A stretch of DNA of 64,000 bases from Erysipelothrix anatis (GCF_009828745.1 NZ_WTSX01000008.1:40516-104515); one strand, 5' to 3'; positions 44,403-54,117 are shown, counted from the stretch's first letter. Notes: generated by a model from the letters alone, not told the origin. Numbers and translations are program-made.

Positions 44403-44951
44403 ATGAAGTTAGCTGTTTTCTGTGGTTCGCGCGATACGAGTAACCACAACATTGTGAAAGAAGCAAAGATTTTAGCAAAGACATTGGTATCTAAAGATAT
44501 AACGATGGTGTATGGTGGGGCCCGTTCAGGCATTATGGGGATCATCGCCGATGAGATGATCGCTTTGGATGGTAAAGTCATTGGGGTCATGCCCAAGATT
44601 TTAGTTGATAAAGAAATTGCGCATCCTGGACTTACAGAACTTGTAATTGTTGACGACATGAGTGTTCGTAAAACGATGATGAATGAGATGTCTGACGCAT
44701 TCGTCGCATTTCCTGGAGGCTGCGGCACAATGGATGAAATCTTTGAGGTAATAACATTAAATCAAATTGAATATTTCAACAAACCTGTTGGTTTTGCAAA
44801 CATTGATGGTTATTATGACGGAATTCATGAATTCTTAAAAACATCCGTGGCCAACACATTTATGTACCCATCACATCTTGAAGCAATTCAATTTGAAGCA
44901 ACATCAGAAGCAATTGTTGACGCCATAGTAAAAGGTGTATCTCTGAACTAA
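44403..44951 (+). CDS. LOG-family nucleotide 5'-monophosphate phosphoribohydrolase
   Basis: 182 aa Rossmann-fold protein of the lysine-decarboxylase-like LOG family. Signature GGARSGIMGIIADE and PGGCGTMDEIFEV (the PGG-GT---E motif) are intact. Plant and fungal members release cytokinin bases from nucleotide precursors; bacterial members mostly hydrolyse AMP or related nucleotides. RBS CGGAGGG. It is an isolated plus-strand gene within a long minus-strand stretch. Confidence 0.9.
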   Translation: MKLAVFCGSRDTSNHNIVKEAKILAKTLVSKDITMVYGGARSGIMGIIADEMIALDGKVIGVMPKILVDKEIAHPGLTELVIVDDMSVRKTMMNEMSDAFVAFPGGCGTMDEIFEVITLNQIEYFNKPVGFANIDGYYDGIHEFLKTSVANTFMYPSHLEAIQFEATSEAIVDAIVKGVSLN

Positions 44952-44978
44952 ACTGTTCATTGATACACCTTTTTTTTA
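44931..44978. terminator. Bidirectional terminator between the LOG gene and the M23 gene
   Basis: Long hairpin: outer stem AAAGGTGTATC / GATACACCTTT, inner stem TGAAC / GTTCA, and T8 on the plus side, TTTT on the minus side. The LOG stop codon TAA lies in its loop. Confidence 0.85.
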
Positions 44979-46343
44979 AACACCTAAGAATACTTCTGGG
45001 TCAATACGGCACGGTGTTGATCCTTTATATTCACAACGACTGCTTTGACCACGGTCAGAACCACCCAAACCAAATTGAGCAGTACGCCATGTGCTATTCC
45101 ACATTGATACCCCTTCTGAAACCGAACCGACTCCTAAATCAAATATTTCGATATGGGCGTGTGACCCGATAGAATTTCCTGAGTTTCCGACACCGCCTAC
45201 TTGTTGACCTTGGTTCACAACGCTACCTGGACCAACTTTAAATGATCCATTTGCCATATGCATGATCAACGCACCATAGACTTTGCCATTTGATTCGAAA
45301 ATCATTGAGAGATGATTTCCAAGGCCACTATTGCAACCAAAACTTGAATACGTATCACATCCACCTTGAGTTACCACAACTACGCCATTACCAACAGCAT
45401 AGATTGGTTCAAAATAACCAGCAGATAAGTCTACCCCAAGGTGCGTTCCACCCCAGCTATATCCCCATACTGATTCGGTCTTTCTTCCAGTTGGTACAGG
45501 ACTTGATAAGCCATTCGTTGGAGGGATTGCATTGATTGCATCAGCAGTTGCTTGGTCAAGTTCGATTGCTGCTTGAACTTGTGCTTCTTGCATTTCAAAG
45601 TTAACTTTTTGAATGACTAATTCATCATAAATTTTTTGTACACCGGCTTGAAGATATACAATATTTTCTTTGTCGACAACGACTAAACTTTTATTAAGTT
45701 CGATATTCTCAATTTCAGTTGCGACCGCCGCTTTTGTTTCTTCGAGCGCTTGTTTTTGAGACTTGAAGTTATCAATCAGAGATTCATTATATCGACGAAT
45801 ACTGTTCATTCCAACAACACGACGCATAATATCGGAGAAATCAGTTGCGCCCATAAGGAATTCTATATATCCGTTGACACGCATGTTCATTTGACTCTGA
45901 ACCATATACGTTTTAATTTCTTCCTCAAGTTTTGCAATTTCAGTTTCACGAGTTTGGATTTCAACTTGAAGTTCTTGAATATGTTGTTCCTTTTGCGCAA
46001 TTTCAAGTTCTAGTGTTTTTATATTCGCATCTAATGCAGTAATTTGATTTTCAAACTCTTGAATAAGTCCAAGATTTTCCATCAAATTCGTCTCAATATC
46101 TTTAAGTTTATTTGAGATTTCATTTTTTGCTGCTTGATTGTTTTGAGCACGCTCTAACAAGTAAGCGCGGTATTCACGACAAACTTGCGCTGACGACTCG
46201 GAATATGAGCTACAAAGTTGGTCATACTTCCCTGGATTAGATTCGAAATCATCACGATTACTAGCGAATATCGGGGCAAGTACGCCAAGTAGCATCATCA
46301 AAATAATTGAGATAATAATTGTATTTTTTAAAATTCGTTTCAT
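44976..46343 (-). CDS. Secreted M23 peptidase with N-terminal coiled coil (EnvC/PcsB-like), copy 1
   Basis: About 455 aa. Signal peptide or anchor (residues about 5-28), a Cys pair in the N-terminal module (YDQLCSS...AQVCREYR), a long coiled coil (about 70-240) and a C-terminal LytM/M23 domain. The zinc ligands look complete (GTHLGVD, MHM, SHAHIE), so it may be an active peptidoglycan endopeptidase, unlike degenerate EnvC. The ATG at 46343 is preferred over GTG at 46349 because GAGG then has normal spacing. It is a tandem paralogue of the next gene, both downstream of ftsEX. Confidence 0.9.
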   Translation of the reverse strand: MKRILKNTIIISIILMMLLGVLAPIFASNRDDFESNPGKYDQLCSSYSESSAQVCREYRAYLLERAQNNQAAKNEISNKLKDIETNLMENLGLIQEFENQITALDANIKTLELEIAQKEQHIQELQVEIQTRETEIAKLEEEIKTYMVQSQMNMRVNGYIEFLMGATDFSDIMRRVVGMNSIRRYNESLIDNFKSQKQALEETKAAVATEIENIELNKSLVVVDKENIVYLQAGVQKIYDELVIQKVNFEMQEAQVQAAIELDQATADAINAIPPTNGLSSPVPTGRKTESVWGYSWGGTHLGVDLSAGYFEPIYAVGNGVVVVTQGGCDTYSSFGCNSGLGNHLSMIFESNGKVYGALIMHMANGSFKVGPGSVVNQGQQVGGVGNSGNSIGSHAHIEIFDLGVGSVSEGVSMWNSTWRTAQFGLGGSDRGQSSRCEYKGSTPCRIDPEVFLGV

Positions 46344-46361
46344 GTTCACCTCATCTATTGA

Positions 46362-47831
46362 TTATGTGCTGTATACATAGCGACCTGGATTTGTTCGGCA
46401 TGGATAACTTCCACGATAATCACATAGTGATGAATTTCCACCACTTGATCCACCAAGTCCAAATTGAGCAGTTCGATGACCATTATTCCATAGATTTAAT
46501 CCATCAACGACAGTACCAGGCCCCAAATCGAAAATTTCAATATGGACGTGTGGCCCTGTCGATGTTCCTGAGTTTCCAGTGTAACCAATCACAGTTCCAG
46601 CAGGAACAACAGCAAGTTGTCCCACTGCGGTGCTTGATAAGTGCATGAACAATGCGCCGTACGAACGATCACCATCTTGGAAAATCATTGAAATATGATT
46701 TCCGAGTCCACCGTTACAGCCGTCAGCATTATTTCCACAACCACCTTGCGCAACCACAATGACACCATTACCAATTGCTCTTAATGGAGTTCCTATATCT
46801 GCACCTAAATCATTACCGAGATGCCATCCACCCCACGGATACTGCCACACAGTAGCCGTCAATGATGTACCCGGAACAGGATGATATATATCAGTAGATC
46901 CTTCTCCAGGACCTGGGTTCTCTGGGTCAGGGTTTTCAGGATCTGGGTTTCCAGGATCAACCGGTTTCTCCGGATCTGGTTTTTCAGGCTCTGGTTTGGG
47001 AACCAAGACAAGATCACCAATTTGACTTGCTAGATCGTTACTTATTGTAATTTCATTTTGAACTTGGGCATCTGCTACATCCAAAATGTCTTTTTGTTCA
47101 GATAATTTCGCATAGACATACTGAATTTCCGCTTCATATGCTTTTGCGAGTTCACGTTCAGATTCAATTGCCTTTTTATTCAATTCAATCGCAAATTTCT
47201 CATTTTCGATTAATGCACGATCTTCTTGCAGTTTCAATTGTTGTTCTTTGAAAGCATCGATCATCTTCTCATTTGATCTTTTAATTGCATTCAAGCCCTC
47301 AACGCGTCGAATGATATCGGAGAAATCAGTTGCTCCCATTAAGAACTCGATGTATCCATTTACACGCATGGTTGATTGACTCTTGACCATGTATGCTTTA
47401 ATGTCTTCCTCTAAACCTTTAATGTCTTCTAATCGTTGCGCTATTTGAATTTCTATTAGTGCAATTTGAGCCTCATTTTGTACAATTTGAGCCTCTAGTG
47501 ATTTAATTTGCGTTTCAAGATCCTTTATCTTTCCTTCGTACTCACCAAGAATCGATAAATTACTCTTTAAATCTGTATCTATTTTTTCACGACGGTTTGC
47601 AATTTCAGCACGTTCTGCTTCTTTGTTTCCAGCACGACGTTCAAGAAATGAGCGGTAACCATCACAAGTTGCTTTAACACTTTCACTTTCTATTCCGCGA
47701 CACAGCTCTTGATAGTAAGTGAGGTTATTTTCATATTCATCATCAGACGTAGCATAAACAGATGTTGACACTAAGATCATCATTGATAATACTATCACTA
47801 CTTGAATTGTGTTTCGAAATATTTTTTTCAT
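46362..47831 (-). CDS. Secreted M23 peptidase with N-terminal coiled coil (EnvC/PcsB-like), copy 2
   Basis: 489 aa paralogue of copy 1 with the same layout: signal segment, Cys pair (YQELCRG...KATCDGYR), coiled coil, then a Pro/Glu/Asp-rich linker with repeated PDPENP units (about 285-325) that copy 1 lacks, and an M23 domain with GWHLGND, MHL and PHVHIE. The ATG at 47831 overlaps the ftsX stop by 4 nt (ATGA), tying it to FtsEX; GTG three codons earlier is inside the RBS. Probably the hydrolase activated by FtsEX during division; inferred from linkage and family precedent. Confidence 0.9.
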   Translation of the reverse strand: MKKIFRNTIQVVIVLSMMILVSTSVYATSDDEYENNLTYYQELCRGIESESVKATCDGYRSFLERRAGNKEAERAEIANRREKIDTDLKSNLSILGEYEGKIKDLETQIKSLEAQIVQNEAQIALIEIQIAQRLEDIKGLEEDIKAYMVKSQSTMRVNGYIEFLMGATDFSDIIRRVEGLNAIKRSNEKMIDAFKEQQLKLQEDRALIENEKFAIELNKKAIESERELAKAYEAEIQYVYAKLSEQKDILDVADAQVQNEITISNDLASQIGDLVLVPKPEPEKPDPEKPVDPGNPDPENPDPENPGPGEGSTDIYHPVPGTSLTATVWQYPWGGWHLGNDLGADIGTPLRAIGNGVIVVAQGGCGNNADGCNGGLGNHISMIFQDGDRSYGALFMHLSSTAVGQLAVVPAGTVIGYTGNSGTSTGPHVHIEIFDLGPGTVVDGLNLWNNGHRTAQFGLGGSSGGNSSLCDYRGSYPCRTNPGRYVYST

Positions 47832-48730
47832 CGCGTCCACCTTAAGAACTTCCCGACAGAAAAGACACTACCAATTGCTCCAACAGTTGAACCAATTAGT
47901 GCCAATACAATAGATATTTGGTATACCATCGGTGTTGGTGATACCAATACAAACATTTTCGAAAATAAGAATCCACCGACTGATTCAAATAAATATTGAT
48001 ACCCGAAGATTGTGATAAGAATTGGAACAAATGAGCCAATCAAACCAATCAACATTCCTTCAATAATGAATGGCCATCTGATGTACCAGTTAGTAGCACC
48101 TACGGTACGCATAATACCGATTTCACGACGACGTGAATGAATCGATACACGAATCGTATTTGAAATTAAGAATACTGCAACTACACCCAATGCGATGACA
48201 ATTGCAAATCCAATATTACGAACTTGTTCCAAACCGTGCACAAAGGTAGATGTCGCATCGCCACCATAAATCGCATCATCAATACCTTCGATTTTTAGTA
48301 TTTCCTGGGTAATTTGTTTCAAATACTCGCCCTTTTCAGCTTGAACTAAAAATGTAAGCGGCATTGGGTTAGATTCACCCCTGAATGATCCAAAGAGTAA
48401 CTCTGCGTCTTCACCTGAGTTTTTAATAAACATCTCTAACTCTTCTTCCTTCGATGAAAAACCTACAGATTTTACATTGGGGATAACCTCAATCGCTTTA
48501 GAGATTCGGTCGATGTTTTCTTGACTCTCATAGTTATTATTAACGTGAACAGCGATTTGAACACTCTCTTCAATTTGTTTCGTGATTACACCTAGGTTTG
48601 CACTTAACAATAAGAAAAGCGCCATAATTAATAGCGTCACAGTAACAGATGAAATACTTGACAATGACAGCGCAAAGTTACGCACCATTCCCAAGAATCC
48701 TTCTTTAATATGTCTTAATACTCTATTCAT
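47828..48730 (-). CDS. ftsX: Cell division ABC transporter permease FtsX
   Basis: 300 aa, four transmembrane helices with a large external loop between the first two (about residues 45-170), which in other bacteria contacts a peptidoglycan hydrolase or its adaptor. SIHSRRREIGIMRTVGATNWYI is the typical cytoplasmic FtsX motif. It overlaps ftsE by 8 nt and the downstream M23 gene by 4 nt. Confidence 0.95.
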   Translation of the reverse strand: MNRVLRHIKEGFLGMVRNFALSLSSISSVTVTLLIMALFLLLSANLGVITKQIEESVQIAVHVNNNYESQENIDRISKAIEVIPNVKSVGFSSKEEELEMFIKNSGEDAELLFGSFRGESNPMPLTFLVQAEKGEYLKQITQEILKIEGIDDAIYGGDATSTFVHGLEQVRNIGFAIVIALGVVAVFLISNTIRVSIHSRRREIGIMRTVGATNWYIRWPFIIEGMLIGLIGSFVPILITIFGYQYLFESVGGFLFSKMFVLVSPTPMVYQISIVLALIGSTVGAIGSVFSVGKFLRWTR

Positions 48731-49412
48731 GACTGATGTATCCTCCAGATGTTAAATCTGCAACAATATGTCCAGCATCTAAGGCAATCGTACGTTTTTT
48801 GTTATTATTTACAATATCTACATCATGCGTAACCATAAGTACAGTTGTTTCTTCTTCTCGATTTATACGCTCTAACAACATAATAATCTCATTTGATTTT
48901 TCAGGGTCTAAGTTACCTGTTGGTTCATCAGCAATAAGCAATTGAGGTTTATTAGCAATTGCCCTTGCGATAGCAACTCTTTGTTGTTGTCCACCACTTA
49001 ACTCTTGAGGGAATGCATTCGCTTTTTCACTCAGATCAACCAATCTTAAGACTTCACGAACACGTGATCGAATCTTGGCGTTTGGTGTATTCACTACCTC
49101 GAGGGCAAACGCAATATTCTCAAAAACAGTTTTACGTTCTAAGAGTTTGAAATCTTGAAATACGACACCAATTCTTCGTCGATAAATAGGAACTTTGGAA
49201 TGTCGTAACTTTCCAACGTTATAGTCTCCTACATTAACACTTCCTGAAGTTGGAATTTCTTCACCATCTAGGAGCTTAATTAGTGTGGATTTCCCACTAC
49301 CAGTAGGACCAATTATGTAGACAAATTCACCTTGGTCTACAGATAGATTGATGTCATATAGTGCATTGACACCATTTTTATATTTTTTTGATACGTCTTT
49401 TAGAACTAGCAT
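48723..49412 (-). CDS. ftsE: Cell division ATP-binding protein FtsE
   Basis: 229 aa ABC ATPase: Walker A GPTGSGKS, Q-loop VFQDFKLL, signature LSGGQQQR and Walker B LLIADEPTGNLD. It powers conformational signalling by FtsX across the membrane instead of transport. RBS GGAG; an extended -10 promoter lies 29 bases upstream. Confidence 0.96.
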   Translation of the reverse strand: MLVLKDVSKKYKNGVNALYDINLSVDQGEFVYIIGPTGSGKSTLIKLLDGEEIPTSGSVNVGDYNVGKLRHSKVPIYRRRIGVVFQDFKLLERKTVFENIAFALEVVNTPNAKIRSRVREVLRLVDLSEKANAFPQELSGGQQQRVAIARAIANKPQLLIADEPTGNLDPEKSNEIIMLLERINREEETTVLMVTHDVDIVNNNKKRTIALDAGHIVADLTSGGYISHE

Positions 49413-49440
49413 CTATCTCTCACTCCTTTATTCATTTTAA

Positions 49441-49449
49441 ATTATAGCA
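49441..49449 (-). promoter_or_regulatory. Extended -10 promoter of ftsEX-M23-M23
   Basis: Minus-strand TGCTATAAT; the -35 is not convincing. Confidence 0.55.
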
Positions 49450-49474
49450 TACGCCTTTTGAAGTTTGCGTGAAA

Positions 49475-50320
49475 CTAGACCGTCCTGAAGCCCTTGCCAT
49501 GGACTTCCGTTGCATTTGATACAACTAAGAAGGCTTCCGAGTCTATCGAAAGAACCGCCTTTTCAAGGTCATTATATTGTTTTTTACTTATCACGGTCAT
49601 GACAATTTCTTTGCGATCTTGTGTATAACCACCACGTGCTGTAATGATTGTTGAACCACGATCAATATTGTTATGAAGATAGTCCAAAATCGACTCATAC
49701 TCATCTGAAATAATCGTAACTTGTCGCGCATCAATACCACCAATGAGAGATATTTTATCGATAGCTTTAGTTGATGCATAAATGGATATGAATCCCATAA
49801 GAACCTGATTCAATGTGTAGCTGTGGAATCCCAAGAGTACCGTTGCTGCATCTACTGCAAAAATATAGACCGACACACGGACTCCGGTATAACGCGATAA
49901 AATGAGAGGTGGTATGTCCATCCCTCCTGTACTTGCACCTGTTTTAAACGTTAATCCGAGACCAATCCCCATAAAAATACCGCCGAACAGTGATGCGATT
50001 AGAGGATCAAGTGTTGCATTGAACGGGATTAAACTCAGTAAATTAACGAAAAGCGGATATAATATGCTACTTGCTAGTGTTTTTAATGCAAACTTTTTCC
50101 CCAAGAATACTAGACCCATTAAGAAAGCGAGCCCGATTATGATGTTCATCATAATTCTTGGCTCCACCCTTAGAATAGGATAAAGGGCGACGGCAACTCC
50201 TGCCACACCGCCCGATAAAATATTGTTTGGTAGAATAAAGAATGTAACACCACACGCAAGCACAAAATTTCCGAGCACCAATAAGAGCGCATTTGTTATT
50301 TTGTCTTGGTATTGTTTCAT
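49475..50320 (-). CDS. YitT/YvjA family membrane protein
   Basis: 281 aa. Five or six transmembrane helices (DUF161 region, FILPNNILSGGVAGVA and GASTGGMDIPPLIL), then a cytoplasmic DUF2179 domain starting near RQVTIISDEYESI. The function of the family is not established. It starts directly after the prfB stop with its RBS inside prfB. B. subtilis has a YitT-family gene (yvjA) at the same locus. Confidence 0.9.
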   Translation of the reverse strand: MKQYQDKITNALLLVLGNFVLACGVTFFILPNNILSGGVAGVAVALYPILRVEPRIMMNIIIGLAFLMGLVFLGKKFALKTLASSILYPLFVNLLSLIPFNATLDPLIASLFGGIFMGIGLGLTFKTGASTGGMDIPPLILSRYTGVRVSVYIFAVDAATVLLGFHSYTLNQVLMGFISIYASTKAIDKISLIGGIDARQVTIISDEYESILDYLHNNIDRGSTIITARGGYTQDRKEIVMTVISKKQYNDLEKAVLSIDSEAFLVVSNATEVHGKGFRTV

Positions 50321-51425
50321 CTATACACCTACGTTCATTTTCAAGAATGCTTCGATAAAGTCATCAATTTCACCGTCTAAAACATCGTCAACTTGACTTG
50401 TTTCCTGCTTTGTACGATGATCTTTTACCATTGAATATGGGTGCATAACATATGAACGAATCTGTGATCCCCACTCAATAAGTTTTTGCTCCCCTTTAAT
50501 TGCCGCTAGATTTGCTTGTTGTTGCTCAATTTCACGTTGGTATAGTTTACTTTTAAGCATCATAAGCGCTTCTTCTCGGTTTTGCAATTGACTTCTACCG
50601 GTTTGACAAGTCACGACAATTCCCGATTCTTTATGCGTAATACGCACTGCAGAATCGGTTTTATTAACGTGCTGCCCACCCGCTCCAGATGCGCGCATTG
50701 TATCGACGTCAATGTCTTCCGGATTGATGACAATTTCTATACTATTGTCAAATTCTGGCGCGACATCAACCGATGCAAACGATGTATGGCGTCTACCCGA
50801 TGAATCAAACGGGCTTATTCGTACAAGACGATGTACCCCTTTTTCAGCTTTTAAATAACCATAAGCTAATGGTCCACTGACTAAGAAAGAAACTGCTTTT
50901 AGACCTGCCTCATCACCATCCAAATAGTTAAGAACCGAGACTTTGTATTTTTTGTCTTGGGCCCAGCGTGTATACATACGATACAACATCTCCGCAAAGT
51001 CCTGGCTTTCAGTACCACCAGCACCCGGATGTATCTCTACAATTGCATTTTTTTGATCATAATCATGGCTCAGTAAAATCATTATTGAGAACGAATCTAA
51101 TTCCTTCTCAATATCTTTAACTTCTAGTTCAAGCATTACTTTGAACTCTTCATCGAATTCTTCCTTGAGCAATGCTAATGTATCAAGGCCATCATCAATT
51201 CTTTTTATTAGTTGATTATATGTTTCAACTATTTTTTTAATTTGGTTTAGTGTCTGAATATGTTGGGCACTTCTTTTATGATCATCCCAAAACCCTTCAA
51301 CCACCATCTCTGCTTCTAATGCTTCGACTTTGCTTTGTTTTTGAGCCAAGTCAAAGTGAATCACCGAGCGCTTTCAATGAATCTAATGATTCTTCCAAAA
51401 TTTGAGCTATTTCAAATAATTCCAA
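50321..51425 (-). CDS. prfB: Peptide chain release factor 2, expressed by +1 programmed frameshift
   Basis: RF2 recognises UAA and UGA and releases the peptide. It reads from TTG at 51425 (AAGGGTGAT ahead): 24 codons starting MELFEIAQILEE, then an in-frame TGA at 51351-51353. Shifting +1 at CTT-TGA-C continues as DLAQKQSKVEALEAEM to the stop at 50321, giving 367 aa, the normal RF2 length. The SPF codon-recognition motif (RISPFDSSG) and the GGQ motif (SGAGGQHVNKTDSA) are present. The join is at 51353, where one base is skipped. The start codon choice follows the match to other RF2 N-termini. Confidence 0.93.
51350..51365 (-). promoter_or_regulatory. prfB autoregulatory frameshift site
   Basis: GGTGAT-TCA-CTT-TGA-C on the minus strand. 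GGTGAT can pair with the 3' end of 16S rRNA and lies 3 nt before the CTT slip codon, the usual spacing. The UGA is the codon RF2 itself reads, so low RF2 favours the shift. Confidence 0.9.
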
Positions 51426-51454
51426 AATTCATCACCCTTATCTATTCTTTAAAT

Positions 51455-53797
51455 CTACTGTCTGTATTCAATTTTTACATTGATGCAGAACATTACAATG
51501 TCCTGAGCGATTGCACCTAGCATCTCGTCAAACATTTCAAAACCTTCGTTTACATATGCTTGTAGTGGTTTTTCTTGAGCATAGGAACGTAAATGAATTC
51601 CTTCGCGTAACTTGCTCATTGCATCAATATGATCAATCCAAGAACGGTCAATCATACGAAGTGCCATATCTTTTTCGACACGTGTAAATTGGTCAGATAC
51701 TTCCGCAATTTTTGCTTCGTAGCGACCCCATGCATCACCAACAATAAATGCTTGAAGTTCATTCACATTCATGGCACTTAAAGATGCTTCGTTAACGGCA
51801 TCAGTAATAAGGCCCAGTTTTTCAAGCGCTTCGACTAAACCATTGATATCGACTGACTGATCTTTACTTTCCATATTTCTAAATGAGCCAATTGTATTTG
51901 AGATAACACGTTCGAACATTTCTAAAATGATACTATGAACGTCATCATTTTCAAGAATGTAATTACGTTGTTCATACATAATTTCGCGTTGTTGACGTAA
52001 AACATCATCGTAATCAAGCAATGTTTTACGAATGTCAAAGTTTATTCCTTCAACACGCTTTTGTGCTGCACTAATTTGTTTTGTTAGAGTTTTATTTTCA
52101 ACCGCAACATCACCAAGACGCGATGTGACCGATTCCCAACGTTCACTTCCATAACGAATCATAAGATCGTCTTCAAATGATACGAAGAAACGAGACATTC
52201 CAGGATCTCCTTGACGTCCAGAACGACCACGTAGCTGGTTATCAATACGACGTGATTCGTGACGTTCACTACCAATAACCGCTAGTCCACCGAGTGCACG
52301 TGATTCGTCATCTAGTTTGATATCAGTTCCACGACCAGCCATGTTGGTAGCGATTGTTACTGAACCTTTACGTCCTGCGCGTTCAATAATTTGCGCTTCA
52401 CGAGCATGGTTCTTAGCATTCAAAATTTCATGTTTGATTTTGCGTTGTGTCATCATCATACTTAGATACTCTGATGTTTCAACTGCAACAGTACCCACAA
52501 GTACAGGTTGCCCTGTCTCATGAATTTCTTTAACTTGTTGAATAAGTGCTTCAAATTTAGCTTTCTTTGTTCCAAAAATTAAGTCTTCTTTATCCATACG
52601 TACTACTGGTCGATTCGTTGGAATGACTAAGACACGCATATTATAGATTTCTAAGAATTCTTCTTCTTCAGTTTTAGCTGTACCAGTCATCCCAGATAAT
52701 TTGTTGTAAAGACGGAAGAAGTTTTGGTATGTAATCGTAGCAAGTGTGACACTTTCTTGCTTGATAGCGACATTTTCTTTTGCACTTAGTGCTTGATGTA
52801 AACCATCCGAATACTCACGACCCTCCATCAAACGACCTGTAAATTGGTCAACGATTACGATTTGGTTGTCCTGAACAACATACTCAATATCTTTCAACAT
52901 TGTGTAGTTTGCCTTCAAAGCATTGTTGATATGGTGAAGTAATGCTGTGTTGTCTAAATCATAAAGGTTATTTACTTTAAATGTATTTTCTGCTTTTTCA
53001 ACACCTGACTCAGTAAGTTGTACAGTTTTTGATTTAACATCGACTACATAATCGGCACCTTGTGAAAGTTTCTTAGCAAATTTATCTGCTTGTTCATACA
53101 AACGAGCACCTTCACGAGCACCACCTGAAATAATTAAAGGTGTACGTGATTCATCAATAAGAATCGAGTCAACCTCATCGATTAACGCAAAATTAAGTGG
53201 ACGTAATACGCGATCCTCGATACGAGTGACCATGTTATCACGTAAATAATCAAATCCTACTTCAGAGTTCGTCGTATACGTAATATCCATTTCATATACT
53301 TCACGTTTTTGTGATGCAGATAATTGACGTAAGTTTGTACCTACAGTCAGTCCTAAGAAGCGGTGAATCTCACCCATCCACTCCGCATCACGGGACGCAA
53401 GGTATTCATTAACTGTAATGACATGAACCCCTTTGCCATCTAATGCGTTTAAGTATGTTGGTAATATTGCTGTTAATGTTTTCCCTTCACCGGTACGCAT
53501 TTCAGCGATATCGCCACGATGTAAAATGATTCCACCCATTAATTGAACAATATATGGAAATTCTCCAATTACACGGTATGCGGCTTCACGTGCAACTGCA
53601 AAGGATTCAACCAATAAGTCATCCAATGTTTCACCATTGTTGAGGCGTTGTTTAAAGATTTCTGTTTTGTTTTTTAGCTCTTCGTCTGAGAGTGCGCGAA
53701 TCTCATCTTTCAGCGCATCAATAGCATGAGCAGTCTTTTCTACTTCATTAAGAATTTTGCGGTCTCCGCTAAATAAATTATTAAAAAATCCAGCCAT
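51455..53797 (-). CDS. secA: Protein translocase ATPase SecA
   Basis: 780 aa motor of the Sec pathway. Walker A MRTGEGKTLTA, DEVDSILIDE, and the second nucleotide-binding fold with NMAGRGTDIKL and GRSGRQGDPG. The protein stops at the end of the helical scaffold/wing region (FEMFDEMLGAIAQDIV) and lacks the usual C-terminal linker and Cys-rich zinc tail, so it is about 60 residues shorter than B. subtilis SecA. GGAGG precedes the ATG. Confidence 0.96.
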   Translation of the reverse strand: MAGFFNNLFSGDRKILNEVEKTAHAIDALKDEIRALSDEELKNKTEIFKQRLNNGETLDDLLVESFAVAREAAYRVIGEFPYIVQLMGGIILHRGDIAEMRTGEGKTLTAILPTYLNALDGKGVHVITVNEYLASRDAEWMGEIHRFLGLTVGTNLRQLSASQKREVYEMDITYTTNSEVGFDYLRDNMVTRIEDRVLRPLNFALIDEVDSILIDESRTPLIISGGAREGARLYEQADKFAKKLSQGADYVVDVKSKTVQLTESGVEKAENTFKVNNLYDLDNTALLHHINNALKANYTMLKDIEYVVQDNQIVIVDQFTGRLMEGREYSDGLHQALSAKENVAIKQESVTLATITYQNFFRLYNKLSGMTGTAKTEEEEFLEIYNMRVLVIPTNRPVVRMDKEDLIFGTKKAKFEALIQQVKEIHETGQPVLVGTVAVETSEYLSMMMTQRKIKHEILNAKNHAREAQIIERAGRKGSVTIATNMAGRGTDIKLDDESRALGGLAVIGSERHESRRIDNQLRGRSGRQGDPGMSRFFVSFEDDLMIRYGSERWESVTSRLGDVAVENKTLTKQISAAQKRVEGINFDIRKTLLDYDDVLRQQREIMYEQRNYILENDDVHSIILEMFERVISNTIGSFRNMESKDQSVDINGLVEALEKLGLITDAVNEASLSAMNVNELQAFIVGDAWGRYEAKIAEVSDQFTRVEKDMALRMIDRSWIDHIDAMSKLREGIHLRSYAQEKPLQAYVNEGFEMFDEMLGAIAQDIVMFCINVKIEYRQ

Positions 53798-53821
53798 ATT
53801 TCATGCCTCCATTCATTTTTT

Positions 53822-53850
53822 ATTGTATCATAATCATTATTGATATGAAA
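53822..53850 (-). promoter_or_regulatory. Probable secA promoter
   Basis: Minus-strand TTTCAT (53845-53850), 17-bp spacer, TACAAT (53822-53827). Confidence 0.5.
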
Positions 53851-53853
53851 TCA

Positions 53854-53881
53854 TTAAAAAAGTTGGCAGATGCCAACTTTT
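53854..53881 (-). terminator. Terminator of the cold-shock gene
   Basis: Stem AAAAGTTGGC / GCCAACTTTT with a 4-base loop, then TT. Confidence 0.9.
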
Positions 53882-53883
53882 CT

Positions 53884-54081
53884 TTAGATTCTAACGATGT
53901 TATGTGCCTGTAAGCCTCGCTCGGTATCCATTAATTCGAACTCGACATCAGTTCCTTCTTCGATAGTCTTGAACCCCTCCATCACAAGGTGCGAATAGTG
54001 AAAGAATACATCACTATCTTCTGTTGTTGTGATAAATCCGAATCCTTTGTTCTTATTGAACTTTTTTACTTTTCCTTGCAT
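53884..54081 (-). CDS. Cold-shock protein (CspA family)
   Basis: 65 aa single-stranded nucleic-acid-binding OB fold. RNP1 KGFGFI and RNP2 DVFFHYS are present; His replaces the middle of the usual VFVHFS. Monocistronic with its own promoter and terminator. Probably an RNA chaperone. Confidence 0.95.
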   Translation of the reverse strand: MQGKVKKFNKNKGFGFITTTEDSDVFFHYSHLVMEGFKTIEEGTDVEFELMDTERGLQAHNIVRI

Positions 54082-54117
54082 TTCAAATCCTATACCTTTC
54101 TACATCTGACATGTTTG

